A program made the position numbers and the translations under genes. DNA of 64,000 nucleotides, from NCBI RefSeq assembly GCF_015291725.1, contig NZ_CP030038.1, positions 2,717,001-2,781,000 of the forward strand. The letters are read 5' to 3'. Shown here in pieces: positions 41,620 to 51,236 of this stretch (position 1 is its first letter; each line of letters starts with the position of its first letter). Below the pieces are notes generated by a model that was not told the origin of the DNA, ran no database searches, and worked only from the letters and a program-made list of their open reading frames with translations. The stretch is from Bradyrhizobium sp. CCBAU 51765 (GTDB lineage Bacteria; Pseudomonadota; Alphaproteobacteria; Rhizobiales; Xanthobacteraceae).

Positions 41620-42909
41620 TCAGTCGTCCGTTTCACCGGCCTCGTACAGTGCTTCGCGTCCGATCCGATCGAGGCAGAGCTCGGCGGTCCAGGGCAGCAT
41701 CAGCGAGCCGCAGCGGCTGTCGCGATAGATCCGCTCGAGCGGCAGCGACCTGAGCATGGCCTGACCGCCGCAGGTGCGGATCGCGAGCGCGGCGAGCTCA
41801 TTGGCCCCTTCCATCACCGAATATTGCGCGGCATAGGCCCGGAGCACCTGCTCCTTGCTCGGATTGGCGCAGGCTTCGGTGACGGCCTGGAACCAGATCC
41901 CCTTGATCTGCTCCAGCTTGATCTGCATCTGCGCGACCGCGATCTGCTTGGTCGGGTACATCCGCCGCTTGACCGGCGGCATGCCCGGCACCTCGCCGCG
42001 AAGGTAGCGCACGGTGAAGTCATAGGCGGCTTGTGCGAGGCCCATATAGGTCGGCGACAGCGTCAGGAACATGTGCGGCCAGCGCATCGCAGCCTGGAAA
42101 TAGACGCCACGCGGCATCAGCGCAGAATCCTCCGGCACGAAAACGTCCCTGAACAGAAGCGTCCGCGAGACCGTGCCCCGCATGCCGAGCGGATCCCAGT
42201 CGCCGACGACCGAGACGCCTTGCGACTTTGCGGGGATGGCGAGGTAAAGCGTGTTGCGGCGCGAGGCCTTCTCGCCTTCTTCGATCTCGGTGCAAAGCAC
42301 GCCGTAATAGTCGGCGTGGCCGGAGAGCGAGGCAAAGATCTTCTTGCCGTTGACGATCCAGCCCCCCGCAACCGGCTTCGCTTCCGTGCCAAACGCGACA
42401 CCGCCGGCCGCCGCCGCACCACCTTCGGAGAAGGGTTGCGAATAGATCGCGCCCTCCTCGACGATGCGCCTGTAGTGGACCGCGCGCCGCCGCTCATGCT
42501 CCGCGCGCGTTTCTGCATCCATGTCGAGATCGTCGGCGAGGGGCCCCGACCACAGAGTCGAGCAGACATGCATGTTCCAGGTGAGCGCGGTCGCGCCGCA
42601 ATAGCGGCCGATCTCGGCGGCGGCCAAGGCATAGGTTTGGTAGTTCGCGCCAAGTCCGCCGTGCTTCTTGGGGACGGCGATGCCGAGCAGCCCGACGCGA
42701 TGCAGGTCGCGATAGTTTTCGGTCGGGAAGATCGCCTCGCGATCATAGGTGGCGGCGCGACCGGCAAAGACGCTCTGGCCGATCTCGCGGGCGCGCGCAA
42801 TGATGCCGGCTTGATCCTCGCTCAGGCGGAAGGCAACAGGATCGAAGATCGGCGCGTCCAGCGCGACCTTGTTGGTCGTGCCAATAGTCTTGCTGACTTG
42901 CATGGTCAT
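41620..42909 (-). CDS. Acyl-CoA dehydrogenase family protein
   Basis: The 429-residue protein has the acyl-CoA dehydrogenase fold: LLGIAVPKKHGGLGANYQTY, ATALTWNMHVCSTLW, SQPFSEGGAA, WDPLGMRGTVSRTL and the C-terminal GGQAMLRSLPLERIYRD. It begins MTMQVSKTIG. It lies between the hydrolase (12 bases) and ligase (2 bases) in the operon. In the Azoarcus 2-aminobenzoyl-CoA pathway an acyl-CoA dehydrogenase acts after the ring is reduced; this would fit, but no experimental link exists here. Confidence 0.85.
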   Translation of the reverse strand: MTMQVSKTIGTTNKVALDAPIFDPVAFRLSEDQAGIIARAREIGQSVFAGRAATYDREAIFPTENYRDLHRVGLLGIAVPKKHGGLGANYQTYALAAAEIGRYCGATALTWNMHVCSTLWSGPLADDLDMDAETRAEHERRRAVHYRRIVEEGAIYSQPFSEGGAAAAGGVAFGTEAKPVAGGWIVNGKKIFASLSGHADYYGVLCTEIEEGEKASRRNTLYLAIPAKSQGVSVVGDWDPLGMRGTVSRTLLFRDVFVPEDSALMPRGVYFQAAMRWPHMFLTLSPTYMGLAQAAYDFTVRYLRGEVPGMPPVKRRMYPTKQIAVAQMQIKLEQIKGIWFQAVTEACANPSKEQVLRAYAAQYSVMEGANELAALAIRTCGGQAMLRSLPLERIYRDSRCGSLMLPWTAELCLDRIGREALYEAGETDD

Positions 42910-42921
42910 CGCGCAGTTACC

Positions 42922-43737
42922 TTAGGCTTTGGTCGCGAGTGAGTTCAGAAACCGGCCGAGAGCTTCGTCAAAGGCGGCGGGGCGTTCGAGATTGGCGAGA
43001 TGGCCCACGCCGGGGAGCTCGACATATGCGGCGCCAGGGATATAGGTCGCGGTCTTTGCCATCATCGGGGCGGGCGCATTATTGTCCTTGGAACCGGACA
43101 GCAGCAGCGTGGGGACGGAGATACCCCCAAGCGTGCTGCGCTGATCGAAGCCGATGAGAGCCAGCATCATGGCGCGATAGCTTGCCTCGGGCACGCTTCC
43201 CATGCATTCGCGCGCCAGCTCCATCCCGTTCGGATCGGGATCATCGCCAACCAGCTCCCTCACCAGCATTGGCGCCAGAGACTTCATGGTCTCCCCACGA
43301 TCGAGCGGCCCGAGCCGTGCCGCGATGAATGATCTTTGCCAATCGCCGTCAGCCTTGCCGAAGGCAGGGCTGGTCTGCGCCAGCACGACCGCGCGTGCCA
43401 GTTTGGGGGACTGCACCAGCCACTTCTGGACGATCATGCCGCCGATGGAATGGCCGACCAGAATAGGCTTGGCCGCGCCAAGCTGCTCGATGAATTGCTG
43501 AAGTGCATCGGCCAGGGCAGCGATGCTGACGCTGGCGAGCGGCGCCGATCCGCCATAGCCCGGCATGTCCCATGCGATCGTGTGGAAGCGGTCGCCGAAC
43601 GTGGCAAGTTGCTGCCGCCAGCCTCGCGCCGCGCCGCCAATGCCATGCAGGAAAATCAGGGGCATCCCACCCGGATCGCCCGCAGCTTCATAGGCGAAGC
43701 GTCCGTCCTTTGTTATCATTGGCGCAGGCTGCGACAC
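42922..43737 (-). CDS. Alpha/beta hydrolase
   Basis: The 271-residue protein has the oxyanion-hole motif FLHGIGG, the nucleophile elbow GHSIGGMIVQ and the catalytic His in LPGVGHLANLERP. These are features of the C-C hydrolase and enol-lactone hydrolase group, and of thioesterases. It is the first gene of the minus-strand operon and its promoter region holds two TTTTA-type palindromes. A ring-opening or thioester hydrolysis role is inferred. Confidence 0.85.
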   Translation of the reverse strand: MSQPAPMITKDGRFAYEAAGDPGGMPLIFLHGIGGAARGWRQQLATFGDRFHTIAWDMPGYGGSAPLASVSIAALADALQQFIEQLGAAKPILVGHSIGGMIVQKWLVQSPKLARAVVLAQTSPAFGKADGDWQRSFIAARLGPLDRGETMKSLAPMLVRELVGDDPDPNGMELARECMGSVPEASYRAMMLALIGFDQRSTLGGISVPTLLLSGSKDNNAPAPMMAKTATYIPGAAYVELPGVGHLANLERPAAFDEALGRFLNSLATKA

Positions 43738-43798
43738 GCGACATCCTTTTGCTTGGCCCGTTGATGCTAACAGGCCTGTAGGGGATGGGAAGAGATAA

Positions 43799-43812
43799 TT
43801 TTATACTTAAAG
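43799..43812. promoter_or_regulatory. MarR-type operator candidate TTTTATACTTAAAG
   Basis: Three mismatches to the 14-mer TTTTAGGCTTAAAA found at 45626-45639. It is 62 bases upstream of the hydrolase start in the intergenic region shared with the divergent SDR gene. Confidence 0.5.
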
Positions 43813-43875
43813 CAATTTCCGGGCCGCTTCTGTGCGGCGGTGTTCGGGAGGCGGGCGCCGGCTTCGTTGCAAAAA

Positions 43876-43889
43876 TTTCAAGGTTAAAA
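43876..43889. promoter_or_regulatory. MarR-type operator candidate TTTCAAGGTTAAAA
   Basis: Three mismatches to TTTTAGGCTTAAAA; 43 bases upstream of the SDR gene start. Together with 43799-43812 it gives one candidate site per divergent promoter. Confidence 0.45.
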
Positions 43890-43931
43890 TATATCGGAAG
43901 AACGATCACGAGATCCGAGGGGAGTCAGCGC

Positions 43932-44693
43932 ATGTCCGGATTGCCGCACTTGCCGCACGCACTGGTGACCGGCGGCGGTCGCGGCATCGGCCGCGCGATC
44001 GCTGCTTCTCTCGTCGGCGCTGGCGCGACCGTGACCGTGCTTGGCCGGAACGCGGCGGTTCTCGAAGAGGCGGTCAATGCGGGTGCAGCGCACTTTGCGG
44101 CCGTCGCTGATGTGTCGAACGAAGCGTCCCTGAAAGCTGCCATTGCCGGAGCGAGTGCGCGCAAGCCGATCGACATCCTGATTGCCAATGCGGGCAGCGC
44201 TGAATCGGCGCCCTTCGCGAAATCGGATGCCGCCCTTTTTGCGCGCATGATGGAGGTCAATTTCATGGGCGTTGTGCATGCCGTCCAAGCTGTGCTGCCG
44301 GGCATGAAGGACCGCCCCTATGGCCGTATCGTCGCGGTCGCGTCGACGGCCGGGCTCAAGGGCTATGCCTATGTCAGCGCATATGCTGCTGCAAAGCACG
44401 CCGTAGTCGGTCTCGTGCGTTCGCTCGCCCTCGAGATGGCTGGAAGCAATGTGACCGTGAATGCGGTGTGTCCCGGCTTCACCGACACCGATCTCGTCGC
44501 AACCAGCATCGAGAACATCATGAAGAAGACGGGGCGGACGCGCGAGCAAGCCATCGCAGAACTCGCGAAACACAACCCGCAAGGACGCCTGATCACACCG
44601 CAGGAAGTGGCAAACGCGGTTCTCTGGCTGTGCGGTGAAGGCGCGAGCGCGATCACCGGGCAGGCGATTGCCGTGGCCGGGGGCGAGGTCTAG
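43932..44693 (+). CDS. Short-chain dehydrogenase/reductase (SDR)
   Basis: The 253-residue classical SDR has the cofactor motif [17 protein letters not shown] in [10 protein letters not shown], the active-site Ser in [10 protein letters not shown] and the Tyr-Lys pair in [12 protein letters not shown]. It starts at ATG 43932 with GAGGGGAG upstream. It shares the promoter with the following enoyl-CoA hydratase gene (43 bases apart). It probably oxidises or reduces a cyclic 3-hydroxyacyl-CoA or ketone. Confidence 0.88.
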   Translation: MSGLPHLPHALVTGGGRGIGRAIAASLVGAGATVTVLGRNAAVLEEAVNAGAAHFAAVADVSNEASLKAAIAGASARKPIDILIANAGSAESAPFAKSDAALFARMMEVNFMGVVHAVQAVLPGMKDRPYGRIVAVASTAGLKGYAYVSAYAAAKHAVVGLVRSLALEMAGSNVTVNAVCPGFTDTDLVATSIENIMKKTGRTREQAIAELAKHNPQGRLITPQEVANAVLWLCGEGASAITGQAIAVAGGEV

Positions 44694-44736
44694 CGTGCCT
44701 GGTGGAGTCGGGGAACAAGGAAGCCAAGGAGATCGC

Positions 44737-45573
44737 ATGAGCAGACCCGCCAATCCCGTCACCGTCCCGCTTGCAGACTACTCGCCGCAACACTTTATGC
44801 TGGCTGTGGTCGACGGCGTTGCGACGGTCACGCTCAACCGCCCCGAACGTAAGAATCCGCTGACGTTCGAAAGCTACCGAGAGTTGACCGATTTCTTCCG
44901 TGCCTGCGCCTTCGACGACGCGGTCAAATCCATCGTCGTCACCGGTGCCGGCGGCAATTTCTCTTCGGGCGGCGACGTGTTCGAGATCATCGGCCCGCTC
45001 GTGAAGATGGACACGAAGGGGTTGACCGCCTTCACTCGGATGACCGGCGACCTCGTCAAGGCGATGCGGGCCTGTCCGCAGCCGATCGTGGCTGCGGTCG
45101 AGGGCATCTGTGCCGGGGCCGGGGCGATCATCGCCATGGCATCTGACATGCGCCTTGCGGCGAGCGGGGCCAAGGTGGCGTTCCTGTTCAACAAGGTGGG
45201 GCTGGCCGGCTGCGACATGGGGGCCTGCGCAATCCTGCCGCGGATCATCGGGCAGTCGCGCGCCTCCGAACTGCTCTACACCGGCCGGTTCATGACCGCG
45301 GAAGAGGGCGAGCGCTGGGGCTTCTTCAGCCGCATCGTCACGCCGGAGCAGGTGCTGCCCCAGGCGCAAATTCTAGCGAAGCAGATCGCGGAAGGGCCGA
45401 CTTTCGCCAACACCATGACCAAGCGGATGCTGGCCATGGAATGGGCGATGTCGGTGGAGGAGGCGATCGAGGCGGAGGCCGTTGCCCAAGCGTTGTGCAT
45501 GACCACGGCGGATTTTGAGCGCGCCTTCGAGGCTTTCGCCAACAAGGTCAAGCCGGTATTCAGGGGCGACTAG
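44737..45573 (+). CDS. Enoyl-CoA hydratase/isomerase family protein
   Basis: The 278-residue crotonase has the CoA-binding block [18 protein letters not shown], the oxyanion loop [15 protein letters not shown] and the catalytic area [19 protein letters not shown]. The catalytic second Glu is in the segment [15 protein letters not shown], where the usual Glu is not obvious, so it may be an isomerase or hydrolase variant. It starts at ATG 44737 as a soluble protein; its stop is 101 bases before the monooxygenase/reductase gene, where an operator-like palindrome lies. Confidence 0.85.
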   Translation: MSRPANPVTVPLADYSPQHFMLAVVDGVATVTLNRPERKNPLTFESYRELTDFFRACAFDDAVKSIVVTGAGGNFSSGGDVFEIIGPLVKMDTKGLTAFTRMTGDLVKAMRACPQPIVAAVEGICAGAGAIIAMASDMRLAASGAKVAFLFNKVGLAGCDMGACAILPRIIGQSRASELLYTGRFMTAEEGERWGFFSRIVTPEQVLPQAQILAKQIAEGPTFANTMTKRMLAMEWAMSVEEAIEAEAVAQALCMTTADFERAFEAFANKVKPVFRGD

Positions 45574-45625
45574 ATCGATCGCCTTGAGGGCGTCCACGCC
45601 AGCAACGAGGACTTGCGCCAAATTA

Positions 45626-45639
45626 TTTTAGGCTTAAAA
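45626..45639. promoter_or_regulatory. MarR-type operator candidate TTTTAGGCTTAAAA
   Basis: An AT-rich near-palindrome 36 bases before the start of the aminobenzoyl-CoA monooxygenase/reductase gene. It is the exact reverse complement of the 14-mer at 51851-51864 upstream of the CoA ligase. Such identity across 6 kb in intergenic positions is strong evidence of one regulator. Confidence 0.7.
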
Positions 45640-45674
45640 TAGTTTCCATGGCCGGGTGAATTGGCGAGGCTCCC

Positions 45675-48026
45675 ATGAAAGTCGCGATCATCGGTGGCGG
45701 ACCTGCGGGTCTTTATGCGGCGATCCTGCTGAAGAAGCAGCGGCCAAGCGCCGACATCACCGTGTATGAGCGCAATCGCGCCGACGACACCTTTGGCTTC
45801 GGCGTGGTGTTCTCGGATGCGACGCTCGACAATTTCGAGAAGCACGATCTTCCGAGCTATCGCCGCATCACCCAGGAGTTCGCCTACTGGGATGACATCG
45901 CCGTGCATTTCCGCGGCACGGTGCACCGGGTCGGCGGCAACGGCTTTTGCGGCTGCTCGCGACGCAAGCTGCTTCTGATCCTTCAGGAGCGCGCTCGCGA
46001 GCTTGGCGTCGTCCTGCATTTCGAGGTGGACATCGACGACGAGTCCCGTTTTGCCGATGCCGATCTCATTCTCATCGCCGACGGCATCAACAGCCGCTTC
46101 CGCGAGAAATACGTCGACCATTTCGAGCCGGAGGTCGATATCCGCTCCAACAAGTTCACCTGGATGGGCTCGACCAGGCCGCTCGATGCCTTCACTTTCA
46201 TCTTCCAGGAGACCGAGTGGGGGCCGTTCATCGCCCATGCCTATCAGTATGAGGCCGGGCATTCGACTTGGATCTTCGAGACCGATCCGGAGACGTTCGA
46301 GCGGGCAGGCCTGACGGGGCTAGATGAAGCCCAGTCCGCCGCACGGATGGCTGATATCTTCGGCTGGTTCCTCGGCGAGCATCGATTGCTGACCAACCGC
46401 TCGATGTGGCGCAATTTCCCGATGATCCGCAGCAAGCGCTGGGTCAAGGACAACATGGTCCTGCTCGGCGACGCAAAGGCGAGCGCGCATTTCTCGATCG
46501 GCTCGGGCACCAAGCTCGCGATGGAAGACGCGATTGCGCTGGCCGAAGCGATGGAGAAGGCGCACAGCATCGAGGCGGCGCTGGAGATTTATGAGCACGG
46601 CCGCCGCGAGGAGGTAGAGAAGACGCAGCATGCCGCCGACGTCTCGCTGGTCTGGTTCGAGCATGTCGACCGCTTCTGGGATTTCGATCCGGTGCAATTC
46701 GCCTTCGGCGTCATGACGCGCTCGAAGGCGATCACCTATGACAATCTGAAACTCCGCGCCCCGGATTTCGTGGCGGAGGTCGAGAAGTCGTTTGCAAGGC
46801 AGGTGCGCAGCAGCGGCTTCGATGTCGATACCGATCGACCGATGGTGCCGCTGTTCCAGCCGTTCCGTCTGCGTGAGATGAAGCTCGCCAATCGTGCGGT
46901 GATGTCGCCGATGTGCATGTATTCGGCGAAGGAAGGTGTGCCGACAGACTTCCACCTGGTTCATTACGGCTCGCGCGCGATCGGCGGCGCCGGGCTGATC
47001 TTCACCGAGATGACCTGCGTTGGCCGCGATGCACGGATCACGCCCGGCTGCGCCGGCCTGTGGAACGACGAGCAGGAGGCCGCATGGCGGCGCATTGTGG
47101 ATTTCGTCCACGGCAATTCGGCGGCAAAGATCTGCCTTCAGTTGGGGCACGCCGGTCGCAAGGGCGCAACCAAGCTGATGTGGGACGGCATGGACCGGCC
47201 TCTGGATGAAGGCGGCTGGGAAACCGTTTCGGCATCGCCGCTGCCCTATTTCCCCGACAGCCAAGTGCCACGTGAGCTCGACCGCTCCGGCATGAACGCG
47301 GTGAGGGACGCTTTCGTTGCGGCGGCCGAGCGCGGCGAGCGCTGCGGCTTCGACATGTTGGAGCTGCACTGCGCTCACGGCTATCTGCTTGCGAGCTTCA
47401 TCTCGCCGCTGACGAATACCCGCACGGACGAATATGGTGGCTCGCTCGCCAACCGGCTGCGTTTTCCGCTCGAGATCTTCGAGGCGCTGCGCGCGGTGTG
47501 GCCGTCGCACAAGCCGATGTCGGTGCGTATCTCCGCAACCGATTGGGCTGACGGCGGCATCACCGGCGATGATGCCGTCGCCATTGCGCGGGCCTTCGCC
47601 GAGGCGGGTGTCGATCTCGTCGACGTCTCGACCGGCCAGACGGTGCGCGACGCGCAGCCGGTCTACGGGCGCATGTTCCAGACGCCGTTCTCCGATCAGG
47701 TTCGCAACGAGGCGCGGGTGGCCACCATGTGCGTCGGCAACATCACCACGGCGGACCAGGCCAATACCATTTTGGCCGCTGGCCGCGCGGATCTCGTCGC
47801 GCTCGGCCGTCCGCATCTCGTCGATCCCTTCTTCACCATGAGGGCGGCGGCCTGGTACGGGGCCGACGACGCATTCTGCCCGTCGCAATATCTGCCAGGA
47901 AAAGATCAGATTTTCCGCAACAGCGTGCGCGACCGGCAGGATCTGGAGGAGCTGAGAATTAAGGCTAAGCCCAAGACCCGGGCCGAGCTCAAGGCGGAGG
48001 CGACAAAGCCGCTTGCGGCGGAGTGA
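45675..48026 (+). CDS. Fused flavin monooxygenase / old-yellow-enzyme reductase (2-aminobenzoyl-CoA monooxygenase/reductase-like; salicylyl-CoA 5-hydroxylase family)
   Basis: The 783-residue protein has two parts. Residues 1 to about 385 form a FAD-dependent monooxygenase ([16 protein letters not shown], later [19 protein letters not shown]). From about residue 395 on there is an old-yellow-enzyme reductase barrel ([30 protein letters not shown], later [11 protein letters not shown]). This fusion is the hallmark of 2-aminobenzoyl-CoA monooxygenase/reductase, known from Azoarcus evansii, which hydroxylates and then reduces the ring of anthraniloyl-CoA without ring cleavage. It is annotated elsewhere as bifunctional salicylyl-CoA 5-hydroxylase/oxidoreductase. 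The neighbouring CoA ligase and Rid protein agree with the amino compound; the hydroxybenzoate alternative is not excluded. Confidence 0.88.
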   Translation: MKVAIIGGGPAGLYAAILLKKQRPSADITVYERNRADDTFGFGVVFSDATLDNFEKHDLPSYRRITQEFAYWDDIAVHFRGTVHRVGGNGFCGCSRRKLLLILQERARELGVVLHFEVDIDDESRFADADLILIADGINSRFREKYVDHFEPEVDIRSNKFTWMGSTRPLDAFTFIFQETEWGPFIAHAYQYEAGHSTWIFETDPETFERAGLTGLDEAQSAARMADIFGWFLGEHRLLTNRSMWRNFPMIRSKRWVKDNMVLLGDAKASAHFSIGSGTKLAMEDAIALAEAMEKAHSIEAALEIYEHGRREEVEKTQHAADVSLVWFEHVDRFWDFDPVQFAFGVMTRSKAITYDNLKLRAPDFVAEVEKSFARQVRSSGFDVDTDRPMVPLFQPFRLREMKLANRAVMSPMCMYSAKEGVPTDFHLVHYGSRAIGGAGLIFTEMTCVGRDARITPGCAGLWNDEQEAAWRRIVDFVHGNSAAKICLQLGHAGRKGATKLMWDGMDRPLDEGGWETVSASPLPYFPDSQVPRELDRSGMNAVRDAFVAAAERGERCGFDMLELHCAHGYLLASFISPLTNTRTDEYGGSLANRLRFPLEIFEALRAVWPSHKPMSVRISATDWADGGITGDDAVAIARAFAEAGVDLVDVSTGQTVRDAQPVYGRMFQTPFSDQVRNEARVATMCVGNITTADQANTILAAGRADLVALGRPHLVDPFFTMRAAAWYGADDAFCPSQYLPGKDQIFRNSVRDRQDLEELRIKAKPKTRAELKAEATKPLAAE

Positions 48027-48077
48027 CCGCCCGTGCGACGTTAACCCGTTGCCTGTGTTTCGAGTGGAGTTAGGGCG

Positions 48078-49328
48078 ATGAAGGCGATTATCGTCGGTGG
48101 CGGTATCGGTGGTCTCACCACGGCGTTGATGTTCCGCTCGCGAGGGCTGGATTGCGAGATCTACGAGCAGGCCGACACCATCCGCGAACTCGGCGTCGGC
48201 ATCAACACGCTGCCGCATGCGATGCGCGAGTTGGCCGGACTCGGTCTGTTGCAGAGGCTCGACGACGTCGCGATCCGCACCGATCAGCTCTATTACCTCA
48301 ACCGCCACGGCCAGGAGGTCTGGCGCGAGGCCCGCGGCATCGACGCCGGTCACGACGTGCCGCAATTCTCGATCCATCGTGGACGCCTTCAGGGCGTCAT
48401 CCATCGCGCGGTCGAGGAGCGGCTCGGGCCGGACGCAATTCACACCGGCTGCCGGCTTGGTGCCTTCACACAGGATGAGGGCGGCGTCACCGCTTACTTC
48501 TTCGATCGTGCCGGCGCGCACGTCCACACCGCGCGTGGCGATATTCTGATCGGCGCCGACGGCATTCACTCGCGCGTCCGCGAGACGCTGTTTCCGAACG
48601 AAGGGCCGCCGTGCTGGAACGGCCTCATGCTGTGGCGCGGCGCCCGCGATTGGCCGCTGTTCCTCACCGGCAGATCGATGATCGTGGCCGGTGGTCTCAA
48701 TGCCAAGGTGGTGATCTATCCGATCGCGGAAGGATCGAGCCCGGCAAGCCGCCTCACCAATTGGGCGGTGCTGGTGAAGGTTGGCGAGGGCAACGCGCCG
48801 CCGCCGCGGAAAGAAGACTGGTCGCGGCCGGGGCGGCGCGAGGAGCTGATGCCGCATGTGGCGCGCTTCTCCGTGCCCTATATTGACGTCAAGAGCCTGA
48901 TCTCCGCGACGCCCGAATTCTACGAGTATCCGACCTGCGACCGCGATCCCTTGCCCTATTGGTCGTCCGGGCGCGTCACGCTGCTCGGCGATGCCGCGCA
49001 TCCCATGTATCCGGTCGGCTCGAATGGCGCCTCGCAGGCGATCCTCGATGCGCGCTGCCTTGCGGATGCGCTGGTGCGTGCCGAGCATCCGCGCCAGGCG
49101 TTGCTCGAATACGAGAAGAAGCGCCTGCCAATGACGGCCGAGATCGTCCGCTCCAATCGGCGCGGCGGCCCTGAAGGTGTCATCGACGCTGTCGAGCAGC
49201 TTGCGCCTGACGGCTTCGACAATGTCGATAACGTCCTGAGCTATTCCCAGCGCGAGGCGATCGTGCGCGGCTACGCCACCAAGGCCGGCTTTGCCGCCGT
49301 CCCGGGACTTGCGGCGGTACGCGCCTGA
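48078..49328 (+). CDS. FAD-dependent aromatic monooxygenase, PhzS-like
   Basis: The 416-residue flavoprotein has the FAD dinucleotide motif IVGGGIGGLTTALMFRSRG, the DG motif ILIGADGIHSRVRE and the GD motif GRVTLLGDAAHPMYPVGSNG. It has the size and sequence of the PhzS/salicylate-hydroxylase-like monooxygenases. It is 51 bases after the fusion gene and may oxygenate a ring or a side chain. The second FAD gene in the same operon-like block suggests that the pathway uses an added hydroxylation, but its substrate is unknown. Confidence 0.85.
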   Translation: MKAIIVGGGIGGLTTALMFRSRGLDCEIYEQADTIRELGVGINTLPHAMRELAGLGLLQRLDDVAIRTDQLYYLNRHGQEVWREARGIDAGHDVPQFSIHRGRLQGVIHRAVEERLGPDAIHTGCRLGAFTQDEGGVTAYFFDRAGAHVHTARGDILIGADGIHSRVRETLFPNEGPPCWNGLMLWRGARDWPLFLTGRSMIVAGGLNAKVVIYPIAEGSSPASRLTNWAVLVKVGEGNAPPPRKEDWSRPGRREELMPHVARFSVPYIDVKSLISATPEFYEYPTCDRDPLPYWSSGRVTLLGDAAHPMYPVGSNGASQAILDARCLADALVRAEHPRQALLEYEKKRLPMTAEIVRSNRRGGPEGVIDAVEQLAPDGFDNVDNVLSYSQREAIVRGYATKAGFAAVPGLAAVRA

Positions 49329-49335
49329 CGCGCGG

Positions 49336-49791
49336 CTAGCCGCCGGGCGGCGGCGGCAGGAAGTGGATGTTGAACTCGGCGGCCAGCGCCACCACGTCCT
49401 CGGGCTTCTGCTCCTTCATGTTGTGCAGGCCCCAGAACAGGTCGAACAGCTTGCGGCTTGGGGAGACCCAGAACAGCACTTTTGCGGTCTGCTCCGACTT
49501 GTTGAAGATGCCGTGAGGCACGCCCATGCCGAGTCGGATCAGGTCGCCGGCGGTGGCCTGCGACTCCGAATTGCCGAGCACGAAATCGAGCTTGCCCTCC
49601 AGCATGTAGAGATACTCATCCTGATCGGGATGAATGTGCGGCGGCACGAACGTGCCCGGCGGAAGTGTCGCATGCCAGGAGAAGCTGTGTTCGGCGTAGC
49701 TCTTCGGCACATAGGTCTGGCCGAGGATGTTCCAGGAAATGCCCTGGATGCCCTCATTCGCCCGGGTGATGCCGGTGATTTCGCTCTTCAT
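49336..49791 (-). CDS. Cupin-domain protein
   Basis: The 151-residue protein is a single cupin: FVPPHIHPDQDEYLYMLEG carries the first motif (H, H, E) and the second motif is LIRLGMGVPHGIFNKSE with its His. The three His and one Glu of the metal site are present, so it may be a dioxygenase or isomerase, or a sensor. It lies convergent with the PhzS-like gene (seven bases apart) and 30 bases downstream of the LivK-like gene, so the two minus-strand genes probably form one operon. Confidence 0.8.
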   Translation of the reverse strand: MKSEITGITRANEGIQGISWNILGQTYVPKSYAEHSFSWHATLPPGTFVPPHIHPDQDEYLYMLEGKLDFVLGNSESQATAGDLIRLGMGVPHGIFNKSEQTAKVLFWVSPSRKLFDLFWGLHNMKEQKPEDVVALAAEFNIHFLPPPPGG

Positions 49792-49821
49792 TGCAGTCCT
49801 CCCGTAGCGCGATACGCGGCC

Positions 49822-50997
49822 TTAGTTCGCCGCCTTGCAGTCCTTGGCATAGCGGTCGCCGTAGTTCTCGAAGACCTTCTGGACGATCTCGGTCTGGAAC
49901 TTGCCGTCCGGACGCTTGGCGACTTTGGTCAGGTAGAAATCCTGGATGGGATAGCCGTTGGTGTTGAACTTGAAGGTGCCGCGCAGCGAGGTGAAGTCGG
50001 CCTTCTTGAGCGCCGCCCGAACGGCGTCCTTGTTCGATAGATCGCCCTTCACCGCCTTGACCGCGCTGTCGATCAGCATCGCGGCGTCATAGGCCTGAAA
50101 GGCGTAGGTGCCGGGCACGATGTTATAAGCGGCCTCATAGGCGGCAACGAACTTCTTGTTCTGGGGATTGTCGAGATTGGGCGCCCAGTTCGCGCCGCCG
50201 AACATGCCGACCGCGGCGTCCTGCTGCGCCGGCAGGGTCGATTCATCCACCGTGAAAGCCGAGAGCACCGGAATGGTGTCGGCAAGGCCGGCCTGCCGGT
50301 ACTGCTTGACGAGATTGACGCCGAGGCCGCCGGGCATGAACGTGAACAGTGCATCGGGCTTCTGCGACGAGATCTTGGACAACTCCGGCTGGAAGTCCAG
50401 CGTGTTCAGCGGCATGTAGGATTCCTCGACGATCTCGCCCTTGTAGTCGAGCTTGAACCCCGCCACCGAATCCTTGCCGGCCTGATAGTTCGGCACCATC
50501 AGGTACATGCGCTTGTAGCCGCGATCCTGCGCGACCTTGCCGAGGATCTCGTGCACCTGATCGTTCTGATACGAAGTCACATAGAAGAACGGGTTGCAGT
50601 CCTTGCCGGCGAAGGTCGACGGCCCGGCGTTGGGGCTGATCAGGAAGGTCTTCGATTCCGTGATGGGCCGGTGGATCGCCTGGAGGATGTTGGAGAAGAT
50701 AGGCCCGACCACGAAGTCGACCTTCTCGCGCTCGAGAAGGCCCTTGACCTTGGTCACCGCTGCATCCGGCTTCAACTCGTCGTCGACGACGACGACCTCG
50801 ACATCTCGGCCGCCCATCTTGCTGCCGAGATCTTTCACCGCAAGCGCAAAGCCGTCCCGAACCTGTTGGCCAAGCGCGGCGGCAGGCCCCGACAGGGTCA
50901 CGATCACACCCAGCTTGATTTTTTCCTGGGCAAGGGCAGGGGTCACCACGGTGCCGAGCACCACGGCGGCTGCGGCCAAGGTCATTTGCGTCTTCAT
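49822..50997 (-). CDS. LivK-type ABC transporter substrate-binding protein
   Basis: The 391-residue precursor has a signal peptide (MKTQMTLAAAAVVLGTVVT, cleavage near ALAQEK) and the branched-chain amino acid/aromatic-acid binding fold: IKLGVIVTLSGPAAALGQQV, DFVVGPIFSNILQAIH and PVLSAFTVDE. Transport ATPase and permease genes are not adjacent, so it must use a transporter elsewhere. In rhizobia such lone binding proteins often take up aromatic acids such as benzoate or anthranilate. Transcribed divergently from the MarR gene. Confidence 0.88.
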   Translation of the reverse strand: MKTQMTLAAAAVVLGTVVTPALAQEKIKLGVIVTLSGPAAALGQQVRDGFALAVKDLGSKMGGRDVEVVVVDDELKPDAAVTKVKGLLEREKVDFVVGPIFSNILQAIHRPITESKTFLISPNAGPSTFAGKDCNPFFYVTSYQNDQVHEILGKVAQDRGYKRMYLMVPNYQAGKDSVAGFKLDYKGEIVEESYMPLNTLDFQPELSKISSQKPDALFTFMPGGLGVNLVKQYRQAGLADTIPVLSAFTVDESTLPAQQDAAVGMFGGANWAPNLDNPQNKKFVAAYEAAYNIVPGTYAFQAYDAAMLIDSAVKAVKGDLSNKDAVRAALKKADFTSLRGTFKFNTNGYPIQDFYLTKVAKRPDGKFQTEIVQKVFENYGDRYAKDCKAAN

Positions 50998-51135
50998 GAT
51001 CGGTCCCTCGTGACGATTGGCTCGCGCTGCAAGCCGCGTACTCCAAATTCAAACTTATGCCGATGATGGTCGCCGCGGCAAGCCGAGCTCGAGGCGTCGC
51101 ATTCTGCGGGGAGCACCGCATGCAAGCGGCGCGCC

Positions 51136-51159
51136 AATTATTTGAAGCCTAAAGAAATT
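51136..51159. promoter_or_regulatory. MarR-type operator candidate (core TTTGAAGCCTAAAG)
   Basis: Twelve of 14 positions match TTTTAAGCCTAAAA, flanked by AATTA and AAATT. It lies 139 bases upstream of the LivK gene in the region shared with the MarR gene. Confidence 0.6.
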
Positions 51160-51209
51160 GTCCTGCGGTTGATTGTTGCAGCTTTGGACTTGCAGCCGGC
51201 TCCGATTTA

Positions 51210-51223
51210 TTTGAAGCTCAAAA
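51210..51223. promoter_or_regulatory. MarR-type operator candidate TTTGAAGCTCAAAA
   Basis: Arms TTTGA and TCAAA around AGC make a perfect short palindrome. It is 14 bases before the MarR start codon, the position expected for autorepression. Confidence 0.6.
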
Positions 51224-51236
51224 CGTTGGGGAATCC

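Noticed and set aside
46320..49088. A 922-residue minus-strand open frame
   Set aside because: It is antisense to the well-supported monooxygenase/reductase and PhzS-like genes and has a His/Arg-rich composition typical of shadow frames in high-GC DNA.
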